From Saccharothrix sp. ST-888 (GTDB lineage: Bacteria; Actinomycetota; Actinomycetes; Streptomycetales; Streptomycetaceae): 64,000 nt of DNA. Of the stretch, positions 17,040 through 25,214 are shown piece by piece. Positions within the stretch are counted from its first letter, which is position 1. Every line of letters starts with the position of its first letter. The DNA is taken from positions 124,001-188,000 of the forward strand of contig NZ_JYJF01000003.1 in the NCBI RefSeq assembly GCF_000955975.1, given 5' to 3'. Both the position numbers and the translations under genes were made by a program. Below the pieces are notes generated by a model that did no database searches, was not told the DNA's origin, and saw only the letters and a list, made by a program, of their open reading frames with translations.

Positions 17040-18492
17040 CCCCAAGGGCTTCCTGACCACCGGCAAGCAGCTGGCCGAGCGCCGGCCCGTGGACGTGCGA
17101 CTGCGGGACTGGAACGAGGTCTACGTCGAGCGCAGCCTGCTGCCGATCATCACCAAGCAGGCCGGCCGCTGCATGGACTGCGGCATCCCGTTCTGCCACA
17201 ACGGGTGCCCGCTCGGAAACCTCATCCCCGAGTGGAACGACCTCGCCTACCGGGACGACTGGACCGGCGCGATCGAGCGGCTGCACGCCACCAACAACTT
17301 CCCGGAGTTCACCGGCCGGCTGTGCCCGGCTCCGTGCGAGTCGGCGTGCGTGCTGGGGATCAACCAGGACGCGGTGACCATCAAGAACGTCGAGGTCACC
17401 ATCATCGACAAGGCCTGGGACCGGGGCGGCGTCACCGCGCAGATCCCCGAGCGGCTGTCGGGCAAGACGGTCGCGGTGGTGGGCTCCGGCCCCGCCGGGC
17501 TGGCCGCCGCCCAGCAGCTGACCCGGGCCGGGCACACCGTGGTGGTCTACGAGCGCGCCGACCGGATCGGCGGCCTGCTGCGCTACGGCATCCCCGAGTT
17601 CAAGATGGAGAAGCGCCACATCAACCGCCGGATCGAGCAGATGCGCGCGGAGGGCACCCGGTTCCGTACCGGCGTGCACGTCGGCGAGGACATCACCGGC
17701 CAGCAGCTGCGCGAGCGCTTCGACGCGGTGGTGGTCGCCGCCGGTGCCACCGCCGCCCGTGATCTGCCCGTTCCCGGACGGGAGTTGAAGGGCATCCACC
17801 AGGCGATGGAGTACCTGCCGCTGGCCAACAAGGTCCAGGAGGGCGACTTCGTCGACTCCCCGATCAGCGCCAGGGGCAAGCACGTCATCGTCATCGGCGG
17901 CGGCGACACCGGTGCCGACTGCCTCGGCACCGCGCTGCGCCAGGGTGCGACCTCGGTCACCCAGCTGGAGATCATGCCGCGGCCGAGCGACGAGCGCCCC
18001 GGCCACCAGCCCTGGCCGACCATGCCGATGACCTACAAGGTCACCTCCGCCCACGAGGAGGGCGGCGAGCGCGTGTACGCGGTCAACACCACCCACTTCA
18101 CCGGCGACGAGGACGGCAATGTGGCCGAACTCCACCTGGTCGAGGTCGAGTTCAGGGACGGCCGGTTCGAGCCCGTCCCCGGCACCGAGCGCTCCCTGCC
18201 GGCGCAGCTGGTCACCCTGGCCATGGGCTTCACCGGGACGGACGTCCAGAACGGTCTGGTCGGGCAGCTGGGCGTCGAGCTCGACGCACGAGGTAATATC
18301 GCCCGTGATGGGAAGTTCGGCACCAATGTGGACGGTGTGTACGTCTGCGGTGACGCCGGTCGCGGCCAGTCACTGATCGTCTGGGCCATCGCCGAGGGCC
18401 GCTCCGCGGCCGCCGCGGTGGACAAGTACCTGGGTGGCAAGACTCCGCTGCCCGCTCCGATCCGTCCGACCGACCGCCCCCTGGTGGTCTGA
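17032..18492 (+). CDS. gltD: Glutamate synthase (GOGAT) small subunit
   Basis: GltD is the FAD- and NADPH-binding subunit that feeds electrons through two [4Fe-4S] clusters to GltB. In 486 residues it shows the N-terminal cluster motifs CMDCGIPFCHNGCPLGN and CPAPCESACVLG, the FAD-binding VVGSGPAGLAAAQQL, the NADPH-binding VIGGGDTGADCLG, and the closing FAD motif VYVCGDAGRGQSLIVWAI. The ATG lies inside the gltB end (8-bp overlap), so the subunits are translationally coupled for 1:1 synthesis. The operon ends in a strong hairpin about 85 bp downstream. Confidence 0.97.
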   Translation: MADPKGFLTTGKQLAERRPVDVRLRDWNEVYVERSLLPIITKQAGRCMDCGIPFCHNGCPLGNLIPEWNDLAYRDDWTGAIERLHATNNFPEFTGRLCPAPCESACVLGINQDAVTIKNVEVTIIDKAWDRGGVTAQIPERLSGKTVAVVGSGPAGLAAAQQLTRAGHTVVVYERADRIGGLLRYGIPEFKMEKRHINRRIEQMRAEGTRFRTGVHVGEDITGQQLRERFDAVVVAAGATAARDLPVPGRELKGIHQAMEYLPLANKVQEGDFVDSPISARGKHVIVIGGGDTGADCLGTALRQGATSVTQLEIMPRPSDERPGHQPWPTMPMTYKVTSAHEEGGERVYAVNTTHFTGDEDGNVAELHLVEVEFRDGRFEPVPGTERSLPAQLVTLAMGFTGTDVQNGLVGQLGVELDARGNIARDGKFGTNVDGVYVCGDAGRGQSLIVWAIAEGRSAAAAVDKYLGGKTPLPAPIRPTDRPLVV

Positions 18493-18577
18493 CAACCCTC
18501 GCAAGAACCGCCGGGCAACTGCCCGCCCGGCTGCACCACCCGCCCGCCCGCCAGAGCCGCCGGGCATTGCGGTCAAG

Positions 18578-18620
18578 ACGGCGCCTGCCCTCTCCCCGAC
18601 CAGTTGGGGGCAGGCGCCGT
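18578..18620 (+). terminator. Terminator of the gltBD operon
   Basis: Perfect 13-bp arms (18578-18590 and 18608-18620; GGCGCCTGCCC and its complement) enclose a 17-nt loop. It lies 86 bp after the gltD stop. A TTG follows but no real T-run. Confidence 0.85.
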
Positions 18621-18734
18621 TGCCATGTCCGGCGCCGCCGCCCGTGCCCGGTTTCGTTGTGCTTTCCCCGTCAAGGCAGTTGACTCGACAGTAGGATGAC
18701 GATCGGTCAGATCTAGTGCTGAAAAGGGGATCGG

Positions 18735-20192
18735 ATGTCCTACTTCTCTGAACTGTCGCGGCAGTACATCGACGGTCGGTGGCAAGCCGGTAGCGGTGCG
18801 TGGGACATCGTCGATCTGAACCCCTACGACGGCGAGAAGCTGGCCGCCTTCACCGTGGCGACGGTGGCGGAGGTCGACCAGGCCTACCGGGCCGCCGAGC
18901 GGGCGCAGCAGGAGTGGGGCCGGCGCAACCCGTACAGCAGGCGGCTGGTCTTCGAGCGGGCGCTGCGGATCATCGAGGAGCGCGAGCAGGAGATCACCGA
19001 GGCGATCATCGCCGAGCTCGGCGGCACCCGGCTCAAGGCGGCGTTCGAGCTGTCGCTCTCCAAGGACATGCTCCGCGAGTGCATGCAGCTGTCGCTGCGG
19101 GCGGAGGGCCGGATCCTGCCGTCGCCGGTGGACGGCAAGGAGAACCGGCTGTACCGGCTGCCGGTCGGCGTGGTCGGGGTGATCAGCCCGTTCAACTTCC
19201 CGCTGTTCCTCTCGCTCAAGGCGGTCGCGCCCGCGCTGGCGCTCGGCAACGCCGTGGTCCTCAAGCCGCACCAGGAGGCCCCGGTCACCGGCGGCACCCT
19301 GCTGGCGAAGATATTCGAGGAGGCCGGGCTGCCGGCCGGTCTGCTGAACGTGGTGCTGACCGACATCGCGGAGATCGGCGACACCTTCCTGGAGCACCCC
19401 GTACCCAAGGTCATCGCCTTCACCGGCTCGGACCAGGTCGGCCGGCACGTCGCCCGGGTGGCCGCGGGCCACTTCAAGCGGACGGTCCTGGAACTCGGCG
19501 GCAACAGCGCCCTGATCGTGCTGGACGACGCCGACCTCGACTACGCCGTGGACGCCGCGGTGTTCAGCCGGTTCGCCCACCAGGGGCAGGTCTGCATGGC
19601 GGCCAACCGGGTGCTGGTCGACCGCAGCGTGGCGGCCGAGTTCACCGAGCGGTTCGTCGCCAAGGTCCGCACCCTGAAGGTCGGCGACCCCCAGGACCCG
19701 GCGACCCAGCTCGGCCCGCTGATCAACAGCGCCCAGGCGGAGGCCATCTCCGCGCAGGTGGACCAGGCGGTGGCGGAGGGCGCGACCGTGCTGCTGCGGG
19801 GTGCCACCGTGGGCACGCTGATGGAGCCGGTGGTGCTCACCGACGTCCCGGCCGAGTCGGAGATCCTGCGCCGGGAGCTGTTCGGCCCGGTGGTCGTGCT
19901 GGTGCCCTTCGACGGTGAGGACGAGGCGGTACGGATCGCCAACGACACGCCGTTCGGCCTGAGCGGGGCGGTGCACACCGGAGACGTCGAGCGCGGGGTC
20001 CGGCTGGCCAAGCGGATCGAGACCGGCATGATCCACATCAATGACGGGACCATCCACGACGAGGCCATCGTCCCGTTCGGCGGCGAGAAGAGCTCGGGTG
20101 TGGGACGGCTGAACGGCGAGGCCACGGTCGAGGCCTTCACCACGCTGAAGTGGATCTCCGTCCAGCACGGGCGGAGCCGCTTCCCGTTCTGA
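18735..20192 (+). CDS. NAD(P)-dependent aldehyde dehydrogenase
   Basis: This 485-residue member of the aldehyde dehydrogenase superfamily oxidises an aldehyde to an acid. The catalytic set is complete: Asn154 (SPFNFPL), Glu253 (VLELGGNSAL) and nucleophile Cys287 (HQGQVCMAANR). The cofactor loop FTGSDQVGRHVA is at about 229-240, and the C-terminal FGGEKSSGVGRLNGE is typical. The sequence style is nearest to the benzaldehyde/vanillin dehydrogenase-like branch, but the substrate cannot be told. It starts at ATG 18735 after AAAAGGGGA, following the gltBD terminator, and so has its own promoter. No pathway partner is adjacent. Confidence 0.9.
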   Translation: MSYFSELSRQYIDGRWQAGSGAWDIVDLNPYDGEKLAAFTVATVAEVDQAYRAAERAQQEWGRRNPYSRRLVFERALRIIEEREQEITEAIIAELGGTRLKAAFELSLSKDMLRECMQLSLRAEGRILPSPVDGKENRLYRLPVGVVGVISPFNFPLFLSLKAVAPALALGNAVVLKPHQEAPVTGGTLLAKIFEEAGLPAGLLNVVLTDIAEIGDTFLEHPVPKVIAFTGSDQVGRHVARVAAGHFKRTVLELGGNSALIVLDDADLDYAVDAAVFSRFAHQGQVCMAANRVLVDRSVAAEFTERFVAKVRTLKVGDPQDPATQLGPLINSAQAEAISAQVDQAVAEGATVLLRGATVGTLMEPVVLTDVPAESEILRRELFGPVVVLVPFDGEDEAVRIANDTPFGLSGAVHTGDVERGVRLAKRIETGMIHINDGTIHDEAIVPFGGEKSSGVGRLNGEATVEAFTTLKWISVQHGRSRFPF

Positions 20193-20283
20193 CCGGATCC
20201 GGCGGCCGGCCGGGTGAGTGTGCCGGAGCTGTTCACGTGGCGGCTCCGGCACCGTTCACCTTCGGGCGGCAGGCTGACGGGCC

Positions 20284-21861
20284 ATGAGCCCTGTGAACAG
20301 TGTCAGCCGGCGTGGTCTTCTGGCGGGAGCGACCGGGGTCGGCCTCGGAGGTGCGGTCGCGCTGGGCGGGGGGACTGCCACGGCAGCTCCTGGCGCACCG
20401 AGCCCGCTGCTGTGGTCGCGCCCGGGGCGGCTGGGTGCGCCCCGAGTCGGCGGCCTGCACCTGCAGTTCGGCGCGGACGCCTCCCGCGAGGTGGTCGTCT
20501 CCTGGAACACCACCGCCTCGGTCGCGCGTCCCCGGGTGATGTACGGGACGGCGCACGGCGGCTTCGGCCGGACCCAGCAGGCGCAGACCACCACCTACCG
20601 GGACGCCAAGTCGGGCACCGAGGTGCGGGTCCACCACGTCCGGATCGGCGGCCTGCAACCGGACACCGACTACGTCTACGCGGCCCTGCACGACGGCGCC
20701 GCACCGGAGTTGGGCACCGTACGGACCGCGCCGCGCGGCCGCGGCGCCTTCACCTTCACCAGCTTCGGCGACCAGGGCACACCCACGCTGGGCCGGCAGA
20801 CCGCGAGCGGGTGGGTGAACGACAACCTCGGCAGCCCGGCAGCCGGCGACACCACGGCCGGGGTCGAGCGCATCGCACCGCTGTTCCACCTGGTCAACGG
20901 CGACCTCTGCTACGCCAACCTCTCCACCGACCGGGTCCGCACCTGGTCGGACTGGTTCGAGAACAACTCCCGTTCCGCCCGCCACCGTCCGTGGATGCCC
21001 GCCGCCGGGAACCACGAGAACGAGCTCGGCAACGGACCGGTCGGGTACGGCGCGTACCAGGCCTACTTCAGCCTCCCCGAGGCCGGGGCGGACGAGCAAC
21101 TGCGCGGCCTGTGGTATGCGTTCACCGCCGGCTCGGTGCGGGTCATCAGCCTGAACAACGACGACGTGGCGTACCAGGACGGCGGGAACTCCTATGTGCA
21201 CGGCTACTCCGGCGGAGCCCAGCAGCGCTGGCTGGAGGCCCAGTTGGCGGCGGCCGACGCCGACCCGGAGATCGACTGGATCGTGGTCTGCATGCACCAG
21301 GTGGTGATCTCCACAGCCGACAAGTTCAACGGCGCGGACCTCGGGATCCGGGAGACCTGGGTGCCGCTGTTCGACCGGTACGGGGTGGACCTGGTGGTCT
21401 GCGGCCACGAACACCACTACGAGCGCTCCCACCCGATCCGGGGTCAGCAGCCCACCGACACCCGCACCCCGATCCCGGTCGCCACCGGCACCGAGGTGAT
21501 CGACATCACCAAGGGCACCGTCCACATGGTGATCGGCGGCGGCGGCACCTCGGCGCCCTCCAACCAGCTGCTCTACAGCCCCGCCCGCTGCCGGGTGATC
21601 ACCGGGGTCGGCCCGGTGGACCCCGCCACCGGGAAGCGTCCGCCGAACTACGTGATCGAGGACGCCCCCTGGTCCGCCTTCCGCGACGCCGACCACTCCT
21701 ACGGCTTCGCCGCCTTCGAGGTCGACCCGGGCACCCGGGGCGGCCACACCTCGATCGCCGTCACCTACTACGCGGTCACCGGCCCCTACGGCGACCTGCT
21801 CCCCGTCGACCGCTTCACGCTCACCCGCCCGCGCGGATCGCGGACCGGCCGGCGGCCGTAG
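20284..21861 (+). CDS. Tat-exported purple acid phosphatase-like metallophosphoesterase
   Basis: This 525-residue protein starts with a Tat signal (SRRGLLAGATGVGLGG, cleavage after TATAA near residue 38). A fibronectin-like purple acid phosphatase N-domain follows (about 50-145; LQFGADASREVVVSWNT). The catalytic metallophosphoesterase domain has FGDQG, NGDLCYAN, AGNHENE, CMHQ and CGHEHHYERSHP, which supply the dinuclear metal ligands. It should release phosphate from organic esters outside the cell. It begins 91 bp after the aldehyde dehydrogenase. Phosphate control is likely for the family, but I did not find a clear PHO box in the short gap. Confidence 0.9.
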   Translation: MSPVNSVSRRGLLAGATGVGLGGAVALGGGTATAAPGAPSPLLWSRPGRLGAPRVGGLHLQFGADASREVVVSWNTTASVARPRVMYGTAHGGFGRTQQAQTTTYRDAKSGTEVRVHHVRIGGLQPDTDYVYAALHDGAAPELGTVRTAPRGRGAFTFTSFGDQGTPTLGRQTASGWVNDNLGSPAAGDTTAGVERIAPLFHLVNGDLCYANLSTDRVRTWSDWFENNSRSARHRPWMPAAGNHENELGNGPVGYGAYQAYFSLPEAGADEQLRGLWYAFTAGSVRVISLNNDDVAYQDGGNSYVHGYSGGAQQRWLEAQLAAADADPEIDWIVVCMHQVVISTADKFNGADLGIRETWVPLFDRYGVDLVVCGHEHHYERSHPIRGQQPTDTRTPIPVATGTEVIDITKGTVHMVIGGGGTSAPSNQLLYSPARCRVITGVGPVDPATGKRPPNYVIEDAPWSAFRDADHSYGFAAFEVDPGTRGGHTSIAVTYYAVTGPYGDLLPVDRFTLTRPRGSRTGRRP

Positions 21862-21902
21862 CCGGACCCCTGAGACCGACCTGAACACGGGGGGTGGGTG
21901 AA

Positions 21903-22024
21903 GATGGGGTACCTCCCGGCCGAAGGCTGAGGTGGGGGGTACCTCCCGGAAGGCTGGGGGTGGGGGTACCTCCCGGCCGAAGGCTGGGGTGGGGGTACCT
22001 CCCGGCCGAAGGCTGGGGGAGGAG
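21903..22024. repeat. Four tandem ~30-bp repeats
   Basis: The unit GGGGTACCTCCCGGCCGAAG plus GCTGGGGTG occurs four times head-to-tail between 21903 and 22024. The second copy lacks three bases (CCG). Each unit holds an imperfect GGGGGTACCTCCC palindrome around a KpnI-like core. It lies between the converging phosphatase and the next minus-strand gene and does not read as a protein. Similar units are scattered in streptomycete genomes as I recall. Confidence 0.85.
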
Positions 22025-22110
22025 TAGGAGCGGAGCTGCGGCGACTGAGGAGAAGCCGTCCAGGCGACAGCCATCGGCACGCGACGCAGGCCCCCGTGTG
22101 CCGGTCGGTC

Positions 22111-23901
22111 TCAGTTGCGGTTGAAGGTCCGGGTCACGGCTGCGGCGATCGCGATGCCCAGGGTCCAGCCGAGGACGGTCAGGACGACGGTGATCGCGGC
22201 GGGGAGGCCGTGGTACTGCCAGTTGTCGGACTGGCCGAAGCGGACGACCGGGATCAGGTGGTCGGCGGAGTAGAGCACCGGGTTGAAGGTCGAGGTGTTG
22301 TCGGGGCTGACGCGCTGCGGGTGCACCCGGCTGAAGTACCCGCTGCTCGCCACCAGCAGGACGATCGCCCAGGTGAACGCGCGCAGTGGGCGGTAGCCGT
22401 AGCCGACCAGCAGGTCGAGCAGGTGGCCGGGGATGCGGCGCAGCAGGGGGAGTTCGGCGCGCAGGGCGCGCTGCCTGGCCAGCAGGACGGTCCTGGCCTC
22501 GCCGTCGTTGCCGAGCGAGCGGTAGTAGGCGGCCAGCTGCTCGTACGGCTGGGCGCGGAAACCGCCGGTCCGGCTCTGGTCGGCCCGGTGGACCTGACGC
22601 CGGATCATGTCCAGCCGGACGGTGGCCTCGGCGTACTCGCTGAACGGGCCGTAGCTGAAGCCGTCCAGGTTCAACCGGCCCGGCCAGGAGTCGGGCCGGT
22701 CGTTGACGCCACCGGCGGCGGCCGCCGCGTAGAGGGTGAGCAGGGCATCGGGGCTCGCCATCTCGACCAGGTCGAGGTGGCCGGTGATGCGGGCGCCCGT
22801 CAGCCGGATCTCGCCGTCGGTGTGGAAGCCCTTGCCCAGGTGCAGGCTGCCCGCGACCTGCAAGCGGTTGGCGCGCAGGGCCGGTTCGCCGGCGGTCGCG
22901 GTGAGCCGGGCACCGCTGAAGGTCAGTCCGCTGCCGAACTTCGCGCCCGGCAGGCGCACCGTGCCGGTGGCCGTGAAGGGCTGATCAACCTGTTCGGTCT
23001 GGTGCGGCCCGAAGAAGGAGTAGCTGGCCACGGTGAGTGAGTCGGCGTGCAGTGCGGAGCGGCCGCGGCCGTCCAGCTGGGCGCCGGTCAGGTACAGCGA
23101 ACTGCCGATCTTCGCACCGGGCAGCCGCAACGGCCCCTGTGTCCTCAGCCGTTGGGCCAGCAGGCTGCGCCCGATCCGGATACCGCCGGCGTTCAGCGAC
23201 TCGATCCCGGCCCTCGGGTTGAACAGCTTCGCGTCGATGAAGTTCACCCGGCCCTCGATCTGCGCGTTGATCAGGCCGAACGAGCCCGTCACCGCGGCCT
23301 TTTCGGCGAGCAGGCTGCCGTCGATGCGGATGCCGTCGGCGAGAACGGTGCGTTCGTCCTCGCCTGCCTCCCCGGCCTCCCCGGCCTCCCCGGCCTCGCC
23401 TGCCTCGCCTGCCTCGCCCGTGCCGGTGGTGCTGGGCGGACCGGTGATGACCGTGTTGCTGAGATCCAGGGTGCCGCGCACCTGTGCGCCCTTCGCGCTG
23501 AGCGTGGTGAGCTGCGAGCCGCTGAGGTCGATCGACTCGGTGACCGCGCCGTCGAAGACCACCGGCCCGTCGAACCGGCAGCCCTGGAGCAGGAGCAGCG
23601 GAGAGACCTGCCCGTGGTCGAAGACCAGCCCGCCGGTGATCCGTGCCCCCGCGAGCCGCACCGCCGCCACCGCTCCGGCCGCCGGCGGGCAGGCGCCCAG
23701 CAGCAGCGCGGCGATCACCTCACCGCGGACCGCCCGGTCGGCGGGCCAGTGGTCCGCGCCCGACGGACGGTCGGTGTCGCCGCTGCGCAGATCGACCAGC
23801 TCGCCGTGCGGAAAGGCCCGCCAGAGCCGGCGTTCGGTCGCGGTGAGCCCGCCGAGCCGGCTGGGTATCGGGGAGCTTTCGAGAACAGGCGTACGGCGCA
23901 T
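22111..23901 (-). CDS. Membrane-associated protein with pentapeptide-like repeats
   Basis: This ~596-residue protein starts at ATG 23901. The first ~420 residues contain repeated beta-strand pieces such as LRLPGAKIGSSLYLTGAQLDG and VRLPGAKFGSGLTFSGARL, resembling a pentapeptide or right-handed beta-helix repeat. Near the C-terminus are two membrane segments (AFTWAIVLLVASSGYF, and GLPAAITVVLTVLGWTLGIAIAAAV). Similar streptomycete proteins are annotated as membrane-associated oxidoreductase, but I see no cofactor motif to justify that name. A (Glu-Ala-Gly)n insert at residues 162-182 is a likely flexible linker. The function is unknown. It converges on the phosphatase gene, with the tandem repeat block between. 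Confidence 0.7.
   Translation of the reverse strand: MRRTPVLESSPIPSRLGGLTATERRLWRAFPHGELVDLRSGDTDRPSGADHWPADRAVRGEVIAALLLGACPPAAGAVAAVRLAGARITGGLVFDHGQVSPLLLLQGCRFDGPVVFDGAVTESIDLSGSQLTTLSAKGAQVRGTLDLSNTVITGPPSTTGTGEAGEAGEAGEAGEAGEAGEDERTVLADGIRIDGSLLAEKAAVTGSFGLINAQIEGRVNFIDAKLFNPRAGIESLNAGGIRIGRSLLAQRLRTQGPLRLPGAKIGSSLYLTGAQLDGRGRSALHADSLTVASYSFFGPHQTEQVDQPFTATGTVRLPGAKFGSGLTFSGARLTATAGEPALRANRLQVAGSLHLGKGFHTDGEIRLTGARITGHLDLVEMASPDALLTLYAAAAAGGVNDRPDSWPGRLNLDGFSYGPFSEYAEATVRLDMIRRQVHRADQSRTGGFRAQPYEQLAAYYRSLGNDGEARTVLLARQRALRAELPLLRRIPGHLLDLLVGYGYRPLRAFTWAIVLLVASSGYFSRVHPQRVSPDNTSTFNPVLYSADHLIPVVRFGQSDNWQYHGLPAAITVVLTVLGWTLGIAIAAAVTRTFNRN
23356..23418 (-). repeat. 9-bp in-frame tandem repeat encoding (GEA)n
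   Basis: About seven copies of a 9-bp unit (gcctccccg and close variants on the plus strand) encode Gly-Glu-Ala repeats in the membrane-associated protein. The unit is a multiple of three, so copy number can change without breaking the frame. Confidence 0.85.
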
Positions 23902-23965
23902 GGCGGTTATCTTGCCGCACCCCGGGCACCGGCGGGGCACCTTCCCCGGTCGGCGGGCCGGAGGG

Positions 23966-24493
23966 TCAGCGCGGGGCGGCGAGCCGGAAGGCCGCCAGCT
24001 CGGTGCCGTACCAGCGGTCGGTGCGGCCCAGCGCGGTCATGCCGAGGCGGCGGCAGACCGCCTGGGAGGCGTGGTTGTCCGGGTGGGTCACCGCGTAGAT
24101 CTCGGCCAGCCCGTCGGCGAAGCCCTTCGCCGCCGCCGCACGGGCCGCCTCGGTGGCGAAGCCGTGGCCCCAGGAGTCCGGGTGGAAGTGCCAGCCGACC
24201 TCCACCTCGCCGCCCCCGTCCGGGATCGGCACCAGCAGGACCGAACCCGCCACCACACCGGTGTCCCGCCGCTCGACGGCCCAGACCCCGTACCGGGGAT
24301 CGGCCGAGCGCGTGCGGAACCGCTCGATCAGGGCGTCCGCCTCCACGAGCTGCTCCAGTGTGCGGCTGCGGCCGAGCCAGCGGGTCACCTCGGTACGGGA
24401 GTACAGGTCGAAGGCCCGCTCCCGGTCCCCGGCCCGCCACCGGCGTACGGCCAGGCGGCCGGTGGTGAGCACGGTGGTGGGGTCGGTGGACAT
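23966..24493 (-). CDS. GNAT acetyltransferase, RimJ/RimL type
   Basis: This 175-residue protein has a GNAT fold of the RimJ/RimL subgroup. It opens with LTTGRLAVRRWRAGDRE, has the central strand GEVEVGWHFHPDSWGHGFATEA (acetyl-CoA site with the G-x-G-x-A-like turn), and ends with NHASQAVCRRLGMTALGRTDRWYGTE, the usual VCRRLGM element. It transfers an acetyl group from acetyl-CoA to an unknown amine. It starts at ATG 24493 and follows the lipoprotein gene on the same strand by 43 bp, so the two could be co-transcribed. Confidence 0.88.
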   Translation of the reverse strand: MSTDPTTVLTTGRLAVRRWRAGDRERAFDLYSRTEVTRWLGRSRTLEQLVEADALIERFRTRSADPRYGVWAVERRDTGVVAGSVLLVPIPDGGGEVEVGWHFHPDSWGHGFATEAARAAAAKGFADGLAEIYAVTHPDNHASQAVCRRLGMTALGRTDRWYGTELAAFRLAAPR

Positions 24494-24536
24494 CGGCGGA
24501 GCCTCCCGGGCTTCCCGGAGCGAAAGTGACGGATCC

Positions 24537-25079
24537 TCAAGGCTGGCCAGCCGTGGTCACCGGCAGCCGCCCGCTCTGCGGCTCCCCGGTCGACAGGTCG
24601 AGCACCGCGCGGGTGCCCAGCGGGCGGGTGAGGTGGAACGTCTCGGTGCCGGCGGTCGCCACGGCCGGGCACACGGTGCCGGGCTTCGCAGTTGTCCCAA
24701 GGCGGGCGATCAGCACGACGGCCCGGTCGGTCTCGTACACCTCGCCCGGGAGCGGCCGGTCGCAGCCCCCGAGGGTCACGGTGCCGGTCAGCGTCAGCCC
24801 GTCCGGTGAGGTGCCGCTCCACGCCGCGGACTGCTCCGCGAACGGCCGCGGCCGCGGCTCGCCGGAGGTGGTGAGCGGCAGCGGGACGTTCAGCGGGTAG
24901 GACCCGGTGCGCCAGGCCTGTTCGAGGGCCGAGCCCGGCCAGGCCCGGGCCACCTCGGCGGCCCGCAGCCGCGCCGCGCCGACCGCCGACGGGGGAGGAA
25001 CCGGCGCGGCGGCGCCGCAGCCCGTTGAAAGGACGAGCGCGGCGAGCAGCAGGACGGCGCGGGTGGATCTCCTGGACAC
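24537..25079 (-). CDS. Putative lipoprotein
   Basis: This 180-residue protein has a lipoprotein signal: RRSTRAVLLLAALVLSTGC, with the lipobox LSTGC and modified Cys21. The mature part is rich in Pro, Leu and Thr. It contains two further cysteines (GGCDRP, GTVCP) about 50 residues apart that could form a disulfide. No known domain is recognised. Lgt, encoded at 10004, would modify it. It lies between the large 25138-25202 hairpin (end of the nucleotidase transcript) and the GNAT gene, so its promoter must lie within about 60 bp or inside that hairpin region. Confidence 0.7.
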   Translation of the reverse strand: MSRRSTRAVLLLAALVLSTGCGAAAPVPPPSAVGAARLRAAEVARAWPGSALEQAWRTGSYPLNVPLPLTTSGEPRPRPFAEQSAAWSGTSPDGLTLTGTVTLGGCDRPLPGEVYETDRAVVLIARLGTTAKPGTVCPAVATAGTETFHLTRPLGTRAVLDLSTGEPQSGRLPVTTAGQP

Positions 25080-25137
25080 GGTGTACTCCCGGGCGCGGAC
25101 GGCGAATCGGCGGCTCTGGGACGCCCCGGGTAGTCGG

Positions 25138-25202
25138 CCGGTTCCGCCGGCCGGCGCGAGGACCCACGTGAAGGTGGGTCCGGCGCCGGCCGGCGGAACC
25201 GG
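25138..25202 (-). terminator. Large terminator hairpin after the 5'-nucleotidase
   Basis: Perfect 20-bp arms (25138-25157 and 25183-25202), then a second perfect 8-bp stem GGACCCAC/GTGGGTCC (25160-25167 and 25174-25181) nested inside. The total stem is about 28 bp. It lies 12 bp beyond the nucleotidase stop. Confidence 0.9.
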
Positions 25203-25214
25203 GAGGGCGCGACC

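Noticed and set aside
21903..22024. Possible CRISPR array
   Set aside because: The four units abut directly with no spacers, and there are no cas genes in the window.
22111..23901. Naming this gene an oxidoreductase
   Set aside because: I see no flavin, nicotinamide or metal motif. The name used for relatives is not supported by the sequence itself.
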